Origin: Nonomuraea polychroma
Lineage (GTDB): Bacteria; Actinomycetota; Actinomycetes; Streptosporangiales; Streptosporangiaceae
Length of the DNA: 64,000 nucleotides
Assembly: GCF_004011505.1 (NCBI RefSeq)
Contig: NZ_SAUN01000001.1
Span: forward strand, 3,286,001-3,350,000
Direction of reading: 5' to 3'
In this document: positions 17,602-25,717 of the stretch, piece by piece
Layout: every line of letters starts with the position of its first letter
Numbering within the stretch: position 1 is the first letter of the stretch
Made by a program: the position numbers and the translations under genes
Notes under the pieces: generated by a model
What the model was told of the DNA's origin: nothing
Database searches by the model: none
Seen by the model: the letters and a program-made list of their open reading frames with translations, nothing else

Positions 17602-18733
17602 TCGTCAGCCCGCCCTCGTCCCTCGGCCTGGCCGTGACCGTGCCGCCGTGGGCCTCGGCGATCACCCGGACGATCGACAGGCCGAGCCCGCTGCCCCGGT
17701 CGGAGCGCAGCCGATCCCCGTGCAGCCGCCGGAACGGCTCGAAGATCGTCTCGATCTCGTACGGCGGGACCTGCAGCCCCGTGTTGGCCACGACCAGCTC
17801 CACCTGATCGGCGCGCCGCCGCGTGGTCACCCACACCTCGCCCTTGGGGTGGTTGTGCCGGATCGCGTTCTCCACGAGGTTCTGCACGAGCCGCTCGACC
17901 AGCACCGCCTCGCCGGTCGTGGGAGCGGAGTCGAGCAGCCGGTGCATGGTCACCTCCCGTTCGGACGCCTCCGCAGCCGCCTGATCCAGCACGTGCTCGG
18001 CCACGTCCGTCAGGTCGAACGGCCGCCGGTCCAGCACCGCCTGCTCGCCCTCGGTCAGCGCGAGCAGGCCGTCGATGAGGCGCTCGTGCCGGGCGTTGAC
18101 CAGCAGCAGCGACTCTCCCAGGCGCTTGACGTCCTCGGTCGCGTCCGGCCTGCGCACGGCCACGTCCACGAGCGTCCTGTTGATCGTGAGCGGGGTGCGC
18201 AGCTCGTGCGAGGCGTTGGCGACGAAACGCCGCTGGCCGTCGAACGAGCGGGCCAGCCGGCCGAGCATCGTGTCATAGATGTCGGCCAGCTCCTTCACCT
18301 CGTCGCGCGGGCCCTCGTATCCGATGCGGCCGGTGAGGTCGTGGCTCTGGGCGACGCGCCGCGCGGTCTCGGTGACGTTCCTGAGCGGCCGGAGCACGGC
18401 TCCCGCAGTCCGCCAGCCGAGCGCGAACGCCCCGCCCGTCCCGGCGAGCACCGCGACGGCGCCCACATTGCGCACGCCGGTGAGAGTGCTGTCCTGATAG
18501 GCGGCACGCACCTGGAGCCCGAACCCGCGGGCCAGCTCGTACCCGTCGGAGTACCGGTCGGACCAGAGATAGCCGTAGCCGCCCCGCTGGACCGTGATGG
18601 TCGCGGGGTTGAAGATCGAGGCCCGGTATTCGAGACTCGACCGCACGACGAAGTAGACGACCGTCAGCACCAGAGCGCCGAGAACGACGAACACCGCGGC
18701 GCAGGCCAGGGCGAAACGGAGGCGGACGCTCAT
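17564..18733 (-). CDS. Sensor histidine kinase
   Basis: 389 residues. Two membrane helices (about 7-29 and 85-105) flank a short extracytoplasmic loop; then HAMP (LRPLRNVTETARRVAQSHDLTGRI), the HisKA box NASHELRTPLTINRTLV with the phospho-accepting His, and a HATPase_c domain with N-box NLVENAIRHNHPKG and G-boxes VANTG and GSGLGLSIV. Its ATG overlaps the stop of the response regulator (ATGA), so it is the second gene of the pair. The signal is unknown; the extracellular loop contains Tyr/Gly-rich GGYGYLWSDRYSDGY. Confidence 0.95.
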   Translation of the reverse strand: MSVRLRFALACAAVFVVLGALVLTVVYFVVRSSLEYRASIFNPATITVQRGGYGYLWSDRYSDGYELARGFGLQVRAAYQDSTLTGVRNVGAVAVLAGTGGAFALGWRTAGAVLRPLRNVTETARRVAQSHDLTGRIGYEGPRDEVKELADIYDTMLGRLARSFDGQRRFVANASHELRTPLTINRTLVDVAVRRPDATEDVKRLGESLLLVNARHERLIDGLLALTEGEQAVLDRRPFDLTDVAEHVLDQAAAEASEREVTMHRLLDSAPTTGEAVLVERLVQNLVENAIRHNHPKGEVWVTTRRRADQVELVVANTGLQVPPYEIETIFEPFRRLHGDRLRSDRGSGLGLSIVRVIAEAHGGTVTARPRDEGGLTITVELPVDPSAP

Positions 18734-19386
18734 GGGATGCGATACCCCGATCCCGGCACGGTCTCGATGACCTGCGGCTCGCCGAGCTTCTTGCGTAATT
18801 TCATCATCGTCGTGCGCACCGTGTTCGTGAACGGGTCGATGTGCTCGTCCCAGACCTTCTCCAGCAGGGTCTCCGCCGAGACCACCGCGCCCTGGGCGCG
18901 CAGCAGCTCGGCCAGCACGCCGAACTCCTTGCGCGCCAGCGGCACGTACCGTCCGTCGCGGAACACCTGCCGGTGCGCCCAGTCCAGCCGCACCCCCGCC
19001 CGCTCCAGCATCGGCGGATCCGCCTTCCTGGCCCGCCGGCCGAGCGCGTGCACCCTGGCCACCAGTTCCTCGAACGCGAACGGCTTGGGCAGGTAGTCGT
19101 CGGCCCCCAGCGACAGCCCGGCCACCCGGGAGCGCACGTCGCCCGCCGCGGTCAGCATGAGCACCCGTACCAGCCAGCCGCGCTCGACCACCGTCTTGCA
19201 CACCTCGTCCCCGTGCACCAGCGGCAGGTCCCTGTCGAGGACCAGCACGTCGTAGTCGTGCACGCCGAGCCGCTCGAGAGCCGCGTCCCCGTCGTAGGCG
19301 ACGTCCACGGCCAGCGCCTCGCCGCGCAGGCCCTCGGCGATCGAGTCGGCGAGCATCCGCTCGTCCTCGGCGACCAAAACCCGCAC
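18730..19386 (-). CDS. OmpR-family response regulator
   Basis: 218 residues from a GTG at 19386. The receiver domain shows the acidic pair in VAEDE, phosphoacceptor Asp in DVLVLDRDLPLVHG, and the conserved Lys in DYLPKPFAF. The C-terminal winged helix has ARKEFGVLAELLRAQGAVVS, TVRTTMMKLRKKL and VPGSGYRI. It pairs with the downstream overlapping kinase. A direct repeat GTTAT-N6-GTTAT about 46-64 bp upstream of its start could be its own binding site. Confidence 0.95.
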   Translation of the reverse strand: MRVLVAEDERMLADSIAEGLRGEALAVDVAYDGDAALERLGVHDYDVLVLDRDLPLVHGDEVCKTVVERGWLVRVLMLTAAGDVRSRVAGLSLGADDYLPKPFAFEELVARVHALGRRARKADPPMLERAGVRLDWAHRQVFRDGRYVPLARKEFGVLAELLRAQGAVVSAETLLEKVWDEHIDPFTNTVRTTMMKLRKKLGEPQVIETVPGSGYRIP

Positions 19387-19431
19387 CGCACCCCCAAAGA
19401 CGTAAATGCCCGTCAGTTTGTCCTGGCCCGT

Positions 19432-19450
19432 ATAACGCAGGCATAACCAG
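19432..19450. promoter_or_regulatory. Candidate OmpR-type direct repeat
   Basis: Read on the minus strand, GTTAT occurs twice with an 11-bp period, the usual spacing for two OmpR/PhoB-family winged helices bound in tandem. It lies between two divergent two-component operons, 46 bp upstream of the response regulator start, where autoregulation would be expected. Confidence 0.35.
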
Positions 19451-19554
19451 ATCAGCGTAGGGCCCGCAGCCCGCGTGACTACCGCGCCCGCCGTACACGC
19501 GTTGCCGCGGCAGGAGTATCGCGCGGCGGGGCGGAGGCGCACTACCGTGCGGGT

Positions 19555-20688
19555 GTGAAGACGTTGGGCCTGGTGTGCGGGATGGCGGCGGCCGTCTACT
19601 TCTCGACGATCATGGCCTACGGCAACCAGCCGGACGCCAGGCCGCTCGACCTGCTCGGCTACGCGCTGCTCGGCGCGACGGCGCTCGGGCTGGTCTGGCT
19701 GCGGGCCCGGCCCGAGGCCGCGCTGGCGGTGTGCGCCGGCGCGGCGGCGGCCGTCTTCGCGCTCGGCTACGCGAAGGCGTTGTGGGCGTTGCCGCCCCTG
19801 GTCGCGCTGTTCTGCGCCATCGCGGCGGGGAACCGGCGGGCCGGATGGGCGGGGGCCGCATTCCTGGTGGCGGTGCCCGGCGCGGCGGCGATCGTGCGGT
19901 GGGACGCCGAGGTCGCGATCGCGGTCCTCGTCTGGGCGCTGCTCGTGCTCACGGCGGCCCAGCCCGCGGAGGTGTCGCGGGCCCGGCGCGCCTACACCGC
20001 GGAGGTGGAGCGCCGGGCCGCGGAGGCCGAGCGCACCCGCGAGGAGGAGGCGCTGCGGCGCGCCCAGGAGGAGCGGCTGCTCGTCGCCAGGGAACTGCAC
20101 GACGTCACCTCGCACACCGTGTCGGTGATCGCGTTGCACGCCGCCGTGGCCGCCGAGGCGCTGGAACGCGCCGGAGGGCCGCCCGAGGCCGCCGCCGCCC
20201 TCCAGGTCATCCGCACCTCCAGCCGGCAGGCCCTGGCGGAGATGAAGGCCGTGCTCGGCGTCCTGCGCCCCGGCACGCCGGGTTCGGGAGGTCCGCCGCC
20301 GGCCGATCCCCGCGACGGGCGGCAGCCCATGCCCGGCTCCGCGCAGCTTCCCGCGCTCCTGCGGACCGTCGGCCTCCCCGTACGGCTGGACGTCGAGGGC
20401 GAGCAGCGACCGCTCCCGCCCGCCGCCGACCTGACCGTCTACCGCGTCGTCCAGGAGGCCCTGACCAACACCATCAGGCACGCGGGCGCCACCACCGCGG
20501 CCGTGACGCTGACCTACGAGCCGGCTGCCGTGACCGTGCGGGTGGACGACGACGGCCGGGGCAGCCGGGCCCCGCGCGGCCACGGCCTGACCGGCATGGC
20601 CGAGCGGGTCGCCGCCGTGGGCGGCCGGCTCACCACTGGAAACGCCCCCACTGGCGGCTTCCGCGTCACCGCCCGGCTGCCCGCATGA
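19555..20688 (+). CDS. NarL-type sensor histidine kinase (HisKA_3)
   Basis: 377 residues from a GTG. The N-terminal 125 residues contain about five hydrophobic helices; a basic/acidic coiled linker (TAEVERRAAEAERTREEEAL) leads to the HisKA_3 box ARELHDVTSHTVSVIALHAA, with the His in the ELHD motif. The HATPase domain has VQEALTNTIRHA and VDDDGRGS followed by GHGLTGMAERVAAVGG. This is the DesK/NarX-like class common in Streptomyces. Its stop overlaps the start of the response regulator (ATGA). Divergent from the OmpR-type pair. Confidence 0.94.
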   Translation: MKTLGLVCGMAAAVYFSTIMAYGNQPDARPLDLLGYALLGATALGLVWLRARPEAALAVCAGAAAAVFALGYAKALWALPPLVALFCAIAAGNRRAGWAGAAFLVAVPGAAAIVRWDAEVAIAVLVWALLVLTAAQPAEVSRARRAYTAEVERRAAEAERTREEEALRRAQEERLLVARELHDVTSHTVSVIALHAAVAAEALERAGGPPEAAAALQVIRTSSRQALAEMKAVLGVLRPGTPGSGGPPPADPRDGRQPMPGSAQLPALLRTVGLPVRLDVEGEQRPLPPAADLTVYRVVQEALTNTIRHAGATTAAVTLTYEPAAVTVRVDDDGRGSRAPRGHGLTGMAERVAAVGGRLTTGNAPTGGFRVTARLPA

Positions 20689-21338
20689 TCACGGTCCTGC
20701 TGGCCGACGACCAGCCGCTGGTGCGGGCCGGCCTGCGTGCCCTGCTCGACACCGAAGAGGACATGACCGTGGTCGGCGAGGCCGCCGACGGCGCCGAGGC
20801 GGTGCGGATGGCGGGCCGGCTCCAGCCCGACGTGGTGCTGATGGACATCCGCATGCCCGAGCTCGACGGCCTCCAGGCCACCAGGACGCTGGCCGCCTGC
20901 GGCGTGCGGGTCGTCGTGGTGACGACCTTCGACCTGGACGAGTACGTGTACGAGGCGCTCCGCTCGGGAGCCAGCGGCTTCCTGGTGAAGGACGCCGAGC
21001 CGGCGGAGATCCGGCACGCCGTGCGGGTGGCCGCCCGGGGTGACGCCCTGCTCTCGCCCGGCGTCACCCGGCGGCTGATCGAGGAGTTCACCGCGCGGCC
21101 GGCCGGCCTGGACGCCGACCGGCTGGCCCCGCTGACCGGCCGCGAACGCGAGGTCCTCGCCGGGGTCGCCCGCGGCCTGACCAACCCCCAGATCGCCGAG
21201 CGGCTCTTCATGAGCCCGCTCACCGTCAAGACCCACGTCAACCGGATGATGGCCAAGCTCGGCGTGCACGACAGAGCCCAGCTGGTCGTCATCGGCTACG
21301 AGACCGGGCTCGTGCGCCCCGGCGACCAGCCGGGCTGA
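20685..21338 (+). CDS. LuxR/NarL-family response regulator
   Basis: 217 residues. Receiver: LLADDQPLVRAG, phosphoacceptor in DVVLMDIRMPELDG, Lys in GFLVKDAEP. The C-terminal GerE-type HTH is LTGREREVLAGVARGLTNPQIAERLFMSPLTVKTHVNRMMAKLG. It is coupled to the upstream kinase by a 4-nt overlap. Regulatory targets unknown; the three paralogous genes downstream on the same strand are candidates by position only. Confidence 0.95.
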   Translation: MITVLLADDQPLVRAGLRALLDTEEDMTVVGEAADGAEAVRMAGRLQPDVVLMDIRMPELDGLQATRTLAACGVRVVVVTTFDLDEYVYEALRSGASGFLVKDAEPAEIRHAVRVAARGDALLSPGVTRRLIEEFTARPAGLDADRLAPLTGREREVLAGVARGLTNPQIAERLFMSPLTVKTHVNRMMAKLGVHDRAQLVVIGYETGLVRPGDQPG

Positions 21339-21449
21339 GCACGGCGGCCCGGTGATCTCGCCGGTTTTCCCACACTGACCGTTCCGAGGCTGACACTTGG
21401 CCGGAATGTTACGTACTATCCGAACATCACGAGCGTTGGGGGCGCCAGG

Positions 21450-22352
21450 GTGCCAGGACAGAGCGTGGGTGTGGTCGTCGATCCGGGAGTTCCCCCGGAG
21501 GTAGCCGGACTGTTGCGTGCGAATGCCCCGCTGCTGTCGAGGGTGCGGGCAGGGTGGGTGCCTGCCGCCGCGGCACACCAGACACGCCGCAAGGGCCCCT
21601 CCAGCGCCCTGCTCCTGGCCATCACGCCCGCCGTGATCGCGCTCATGGCCGTTCTCCTGGCCTCGCACCTGGCACCGGTCGGTTTCGTGCTGCTCGGCAC
21701 GTACGTCTTCATCGTCCTCGTCAAGATCGCCTCCATGAGCGAGGTGCCCGAGGATGACCGCCCGCACGAGCGCCACGTCTACGAGCAGGCCCGCTGGTAC
21801 GACGGCCGCTACCTCCTGTCCGACGACTTCGACCAGGAGGCCAGGGTCGTGCTGGCCAGAGCTCAGCGGGCCATCGGCTCGGTGCTGCGCTCCCACGTCA
21901 ACGCCGAGGGGCTGCTGGACGACGCCCGCAACGCGGTGATGCTGCCCGCCCAGGAATGGGAGATCGCCCGCCTGCTCGCCAAGCTGTCGGCCCTGCGCCG
22001 CGAGCACAGGGAGCTGCTGGCCAGGGGCATCGCCCCGGAGGTCGCCTCGGTGATCGAGCCGCTCGAACGCGCGCTGGTCGGCAGCGAGGCCGCCGTGGTC
22101 GCCCGCGTGGAGGCGCTGGAACGTTACGCCGCCCACGTCGCCGAGGCCGAGCGCGCCTACCACGCCCGTGGCCAGATCGAGGAGCTGCGGTCGAGGCTGC
22201 CGCGCTACGAGGAGCTGCTGGCCGAGTCCGGGGCCGACGCGCTGGCGGTGACCGAGATCGAGCGGCTGGCCGAGGACGCGGACGTGCTGGAGCGGACCTT
22301 ACGACGCAGCGTCGCGTCCGCGCACGAGGCGTTCAAGTATCTGGAAGGCTGA
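21450..22352 (+). CDS. Membrane protein with coiled-coil tail, paralogue 1 of 3
   Basis: 300 residues from a GTG. Layout: about 50 soluble residues beginning VVVDPGVPPEVAGLLRAN, two membrane helices (about 52-95), an acidic linker, and a 190-residue helical cytoplasmic tail. The tail has the segment HVNAEGLLDDARNAVMLPAQEWEIARLLAKLSALR, which is almost identical in all three tandem copies, and then a heptad-like region VVARVEALERYAAHVAEAERAY. I recognise no family. No enzyme motif. It may oligomerise through the tail. First of three adjacent paralogues on the same strand with 33- and 11-bp gaps. Confidence 0.8.
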   Translation: MPGQSVGVVVDPGVPPEVAGLLRANAPLLSRVRAGWVPAAAAHQTRRKGPSSALLLAITPAVIALMAVLLASHLAPVGFVLLGTYVFIVLVKIASMSEVPEDDRPHERHVYEQARWYDGRYLLSDDFDQEARVVLARAQRAIGSVLRSHVNAEGLLDDARNAVMLPAQEWEIARLLAKLSALRREHRELLARGIAPEVASVIEPLERALVGSEAAVVARVEALERYAAHVAEAERAYHARGQIEELRSRLPRYEELLAESGADALAVTEIERLAEDADVLERTLRRSVASAHEAFKYLEG

Positions 22353-22385
22353 CAGTCGGACAGACCGGCACATAGGATCAGTTAC

Positions 22386-23303
22386 GTGCCCGGACGTCAG
22401 GCGAAGGTGATAGTCGATCCGGCGGTGCCCCGCGACGTCGCGGACCTCTTACGTGACAACCCTGAGACCCTCGCCCGCATCCACGTCGGCTGGGCGCCCG
22501 CGCACAAGCGTCTGCACCTCGGAGCCGGCTTCACCGTCCGGCTGGCCGTCACCGGCACGGCCGCCCTGGCCGCGTTGTACGGCCTCGTCCTCTTCGTCGC
22601 CGGGCTCTACACCCCCTTCGTCGTGATCATGACCGGGGCGGCGCTGCTGATCGTCTCGGTCCTGCTCAGGCCCCGGCCCGACGCCGAGGTGGAGCGCCGC
22701 CACGCGCTCGAACGCCTCGTCCACGACAAGAGCCGCGAGCACGACGGCCAGTACGTCCTGCGCGATCACCTCGACGAGCCCGCCCGCGCGCTCATGGCCC
22801 GCGCCCAGTCGGCCGTCGGGCAGATCATGGACTCCCGGGTCAACGCCGAGGGGCTGCTCGACGAGGCGCGCAACGCGGTGATGCTGCCTGTGCAGGAGTG
22901 GGAGATCGCCCGGCTGCTGGCGAAGTTGTCCGCGTTGCGGGCCGAACGCCAGGAGGTCGTCTCCGAAGGCGTCACCCCTGAGGTGGCCGCCGTGGCCGAG
23001 GCCCTCGGCGAGGTGCTCGACAGCAGCGAGGCGGCCGTGGTCGCCCGCGTGGAGGGGCTGGAACGTTACGCCGGCCACGTCGCCGACGCCGAGCGCGCCT
23101 ATCGCGCCAGGCACCAGATCGAGCGCCTCAGCGCCACGTTGCCCCGCTACGAGGAGCTCCTGGCCGAGTCGGGCGCGGGCGGGTCCGCCGTACCGGAGCT
23201 CAGCGAGTTATCGGACGACGCCGACCGCCTTGAGCAGGCGCTACGCGAGAGCGTCAGCTCGGCTTATGAGGCTTTTCGTCACCTTGGGGGCGATTTCGCT
23301 TAG
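22386..23303 (+). CDS. Membrane protein with coiled-coil tail, paralogue 2 of 3
   Basis: 305 residues from a GTG at 22386. Same plan as its neighbours: soluble start (VIVDPAVPRDVADLLRDN), two membrane helices (about 48-98), then a long helical tail with RVNAEGLLDEARNAVMLPVQ and EWEIARLLAKLSALR. The differences between copies fall mostly in the membrane helices and the last 40 residues, while the central tail is kept, which suggests a conserved binding surface and divergent membrane or ligand contacts. Unknown function. Confidence 0.8.
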   Translation: MPGRQAKVIVDPAVPRDVADLLRDNPETLARIHVGWAPAHKRLHLGAGFTVRLAVTGTAALAALYGLVLFVAGLYTPFVVIMTGAALLIVSVLLRPRPDAEVERRHALERLVHDKSREHDGQYVLRDHLDEPARALMARAQSAVGQIMDSRVNAEGLLDEARNAVMLPVQEWEIARLLAKLSALRAERQEVVSEGVTPEVAAVAEALGEVLDSSEAAVVARVEGLERYAGHVADAERAYRARHQIERLSATLPRYEELLAESGAGGSAVPELSELSDDADRLEQALRESVSSAYEAFRHLGGDFA

Positions 23304-23314
23304 GATCCGATTTT

Positions 23315-24259
23315 GTGGCGGATGTCGTGGTAGACCCCGGAGTGCCGCCGGACGACGCGCAACTGCTGAAACAGAGCCGGCGGATCCTCATCAAGATGCG
23401 ACAGGGCTGGGCTCCGCAACCGCGCAGGGTCCTGTCCAGCGCGCACTGGCGTATGGTGGCGGCCTTCGCCACGGTGGCGTTCTTCGGGCTGATGCTCGGC
23501 TTAGGCGCCGCGGGCAGGGGACTCGGCCTGCTCATGCTGGTGCTCTTCGGCATCCCCCTCATGATCGTGCTGTTCGTCCGCAACGACCTGCCTGGCGACG
23601 AGGAAGACGACTTCGAGCGCGACATCTACGAGCAACTGCGCTGGTACGAAGGCCGTTACGTACTCACCGACGACCTCGACGAGGCCTCCAAGAGGCTGCT
23701 GACCCGCGCCCAGCGGGCGATCGCCACGGTGACCGGCTCCCGTGTCAACGCCGAAGGGCTGCTGGACGACGCGCGCAACGCGGTGATGCTGCCCGCGCAG
23801 GAGTGGGAGATCGCCAGGCTCCTGGCCAAGTTGTCGGCACTGCGCACCAAGCACAGGGAGACCATCTCACGGGGGGTCACGCCCGAGGTCGAGGCGGTGG
23901 CCGCGCCCCTGGGGCGGGCGCTCGACAGCAGTGAGGCCGCCGTGGTCGCCCGGGTGGAGGCGCTGGAACGCTACGCGGCCAACGTCACCGAGGCCGAGCG
24001 CGCCTACCGAGCCCACCAGCAGATCGCGGAGCTGCGGGGGCGGCTGCACCAATACGAGGAGCTGGTGGCCGAGACCGGCGCGGACGGCTTCGCCACGACG
24101 GAGCTGGAACGGCTGGCCGCCGATGCCGACCGGCTGGAGCAGGCGCTGAGGCGGAGCGTGAGCTCCGCCCATGAGGCCTTCCGCTACCTCGACCCCAGCC
24201 CACCCGGCGACGATGACCCGCCACCCCTCCGGGGCGCGCCCGACGGCGACCGCCCCTAG
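23315..24259 (+). CDS. Membrane protein with coiled-coil tail, paralogue 3 of 3
   Basis: 314 residues from a GTG at 23315. It repeats the plan of the two upstream copies (VVVDPGVPPDDAQLLKQS start, two membrane helices at about 50-88, tail with RVNAEGLLDDARNAVMLPAQ) and adds a Pro/Asp-rich end (DPSPPGDDDPPP). The 11-bp gap to copy 2 supports one transcript for all three. The three proteins could build a hetero-oligomer. Unknown function. Confidence 0.8.
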   Translation: MADVVVDPGVPPDDAQLLKQSRRILIKMRQGWAPQPRRVLSSAHWRMVAAFATVAFFGLMLGLGAAGRGLGLLMLVLFGIPLMIVLFVRNDLPGDEEDDFERDIYEQLRWYEGRYVLTDDLDEASKRLLTRAQRAIATVTGSRVNAEGLLDDARNAVMLPAQEWEIARLLAKLSALRTKHRETISRGVTPEVEAVAAPLGRALDSSEAAVVARVEALERYAANVTEAERAYRAHQQIAELRGRLHQYEELVAETGADGFATTELERLAADADRLEQALRRSVSSAHEAFRYLDPSPPGDDDPPPLRGAPDGDRP

Positions 24260-24576
24260 CCGCTCCTCCACACCTCCCGCATCGCCCCGCGCCGCCGCCT
24301 GCGGCCCCAGAGCGCCTCCCAAAGAGCCCCCGCGCCCGCCCTCCGACCTCCCAAGGCCCTGCGCCGTTTCGGGCGTGCGCCGCTTGGGGCGTGCGCCGCT
24401 TGGGGCCCTCCGCCCAAACTCTCGGCCATGCGCCCGCTCTGGGCCCCTCCGCCCCCTTGGGCCTCCCCGCAGGAGGACGCGGCCGAAGTGCGGAGGGTGG
24501 CGAAGGAACGCAGGGCCAGTTGCGGTGACGAGGGGACAGCAAGGCCGGGCTGGGCCGGGGGCCGCGTCCGGGAGCG
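24260..24576. other. Intergenic region without a supported gene
   Basis: The gap separates the third membrane paralogue from the convergent MurG-like gene. It is extremely C-rich on the plus strand. I see only a short tandem repeat (see 24374-24405) and no convincing coding sequence, terminator with U-run, or RNA gene. Confidence 0.6.
24374..24405. repeat. Short tandem repeat, 16-bp unit
   Basis: CGTGCGCCGCTTGGGG occurs twice head to tail, with a partial third copy (TGCGCCGTTTCGGG) just before. It lies between two convergent genes. Probably replication slippage in non-coding DNA. Confidence 0.75.
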
Positions 24577-25713
24577 CTAGGCCGTCTGGGGCCTGGCCGT
24601 TTCCAGCAGCAGGTCGCACAGCGCGTCGGCCGCGTCCACCCGGCCGAGCTTGGCCGCCGCCTGGCCCATCGCCTGCCGCAGCCCCGGGTCGGCCAGCAGC
24701 GGCATCAGCTCGGCCAGCAGCTGCTCGCCGGTCGGATGCGGCTCGAGCAGCGCCCGCGCCGCCCCCGCCGAGGCCAGGTACGCCGCGTTCTTACGCTGCT
24801 CGTCACCCCCGGTCGGGATCAACGGGATCAACACGGACGGCCTGCCGATCGCGGTCAGCTCCGACACCGTGCCCGCCCCGCTGCGCGCGATCACCACGTC
24901 GGCGGCGGCGAACAGGTCGGCCAGCTCGCCGCCTACGTACGGCACCGGGTGATAGCGGTCGGCCAGGTCGGCGGGCACCTCGACGGCCCGCATCTGCTCG
25001 ATCCAGGCGGGACCGCACTGGTGCACGACCTGCGCGTGCGGAAGCAGCCGCGGCAGGATCTCCGCGATCAGCGTGTTGATCTGCTTGCTGCCCTGCGCGC
25101 CCCCCGTCACGTAGATCAGCGGTACCTCGAACGTCAGCCCGAACAGGTCGTACGCGGCCGCCCGATTGCCCTGCAGCAGCTCGGGCCGGACCGGGTTGCC
25201 CGTCACCACGGCCTTCTTCCTGGCCGAAGCGGGCAGGTACGCCAGCGACGACTCGTGCGACAACGCGATCCTGGTCGCCAGCCTGGCCAGGATCCGGTTG
25301 GCCAGCCCCACGACGGTCGTCTGCTCGTGCATGACCAGCGGCCGCCTGATCAGCTTGGCCGCCACCCCGATGGGCACCGCCACGTAACCCCCCGTCGACA
25401 ACACCACGTCCGGCAGGTAGCGGGCCGCGTGCCCGATCGCCTGGCACACCCCCACCGGGATGCGGAACACGTCGGCGATGTTGGTGCCCAGCTCCTTGAG
25501 ATTCGGGCGGCGGCGGAGCTTCCCCGTGGTGATCGCCTTGAACGGGATGCCGTGCTCGGCCGTGATCCTGGCCTCCAAACCGCCGGCCGTGCCCACCCAG
25601 AGCACGTCGTGCGGCACCTGACGCCGCTGGATGGCCGACAGGGTGGTCAAAGCCGGATAGGTGTGACCACCGGTGCCGCCGCCGGTGATCAACAGTCGCA
25701 GGGTTCGTGACAT
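24577..25713 (-). CDS. MurG-like glycosyltransferase (GT28), orphan copy
   Basis: 378 residues with the two-domain GT-B fold of MurG. Present are the N-terminal GGGTGGHTYPAL glycine loop (11-22), STGGYVAVP, HEQTTVVGLANR (129-140), the YVTGGAQGSKQIN second glycine loop, and the UDP-GlcNAc site ARSGAGTVSEL plus IPLIPTGGDEQRKNA. MurG adds GlcNAc to lipid I. Differences from classical MurG are HEQT rather than HEQN and loss of the Pro in the following loop, and the gene is not in a cell-division/cell-wall cluster. It starts 4 nt after the stop of the formylglycine-generating-enzyme gene, so the two are an operon. A second MurG with a different lipid-linked or natural-product acceptor is likely. 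Confidence 0.85.
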   Translation of the reverse strand: MSRTLRLLITGGGTGGHTYPALTTLSAIQRRQVPHDVLWVGTAGGLEARITAEHGIPFKAITTGKLRRRPNLKELGTNIADVFRIPVGVCQAIGHAARYLPDVVLSTGGYVAVPIGVAAKLIRRPLVMHEQTTVVGLANRILARLATRIALSHESSLAYLPASARKKAVVTGNPVRPELLQGNRAAAYDLFGLTFEVPLIYVTGGAQGSKQINTLIAEILPRLLPHAQVVHQCGPAWIEQMRAVEVPADLADRYHPVPYVGGELADLFAAADVVIARSGAGTVSELTAIGRPSVLIPLIPTGGDEQRKNAAYLASAGAARALLEPHPTGEQLLAELMPLLADPGLRQAMGQAAAKLGRVDAADALCDLLLETARPQTA

Positions 25714-25717
25714 GCGA

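Noticed and set aside
24374..24405. Possible CRISPR-like repeat
   Set aside because: The units are 16 bp and head to tail with no spacers, and no cas genes are present.
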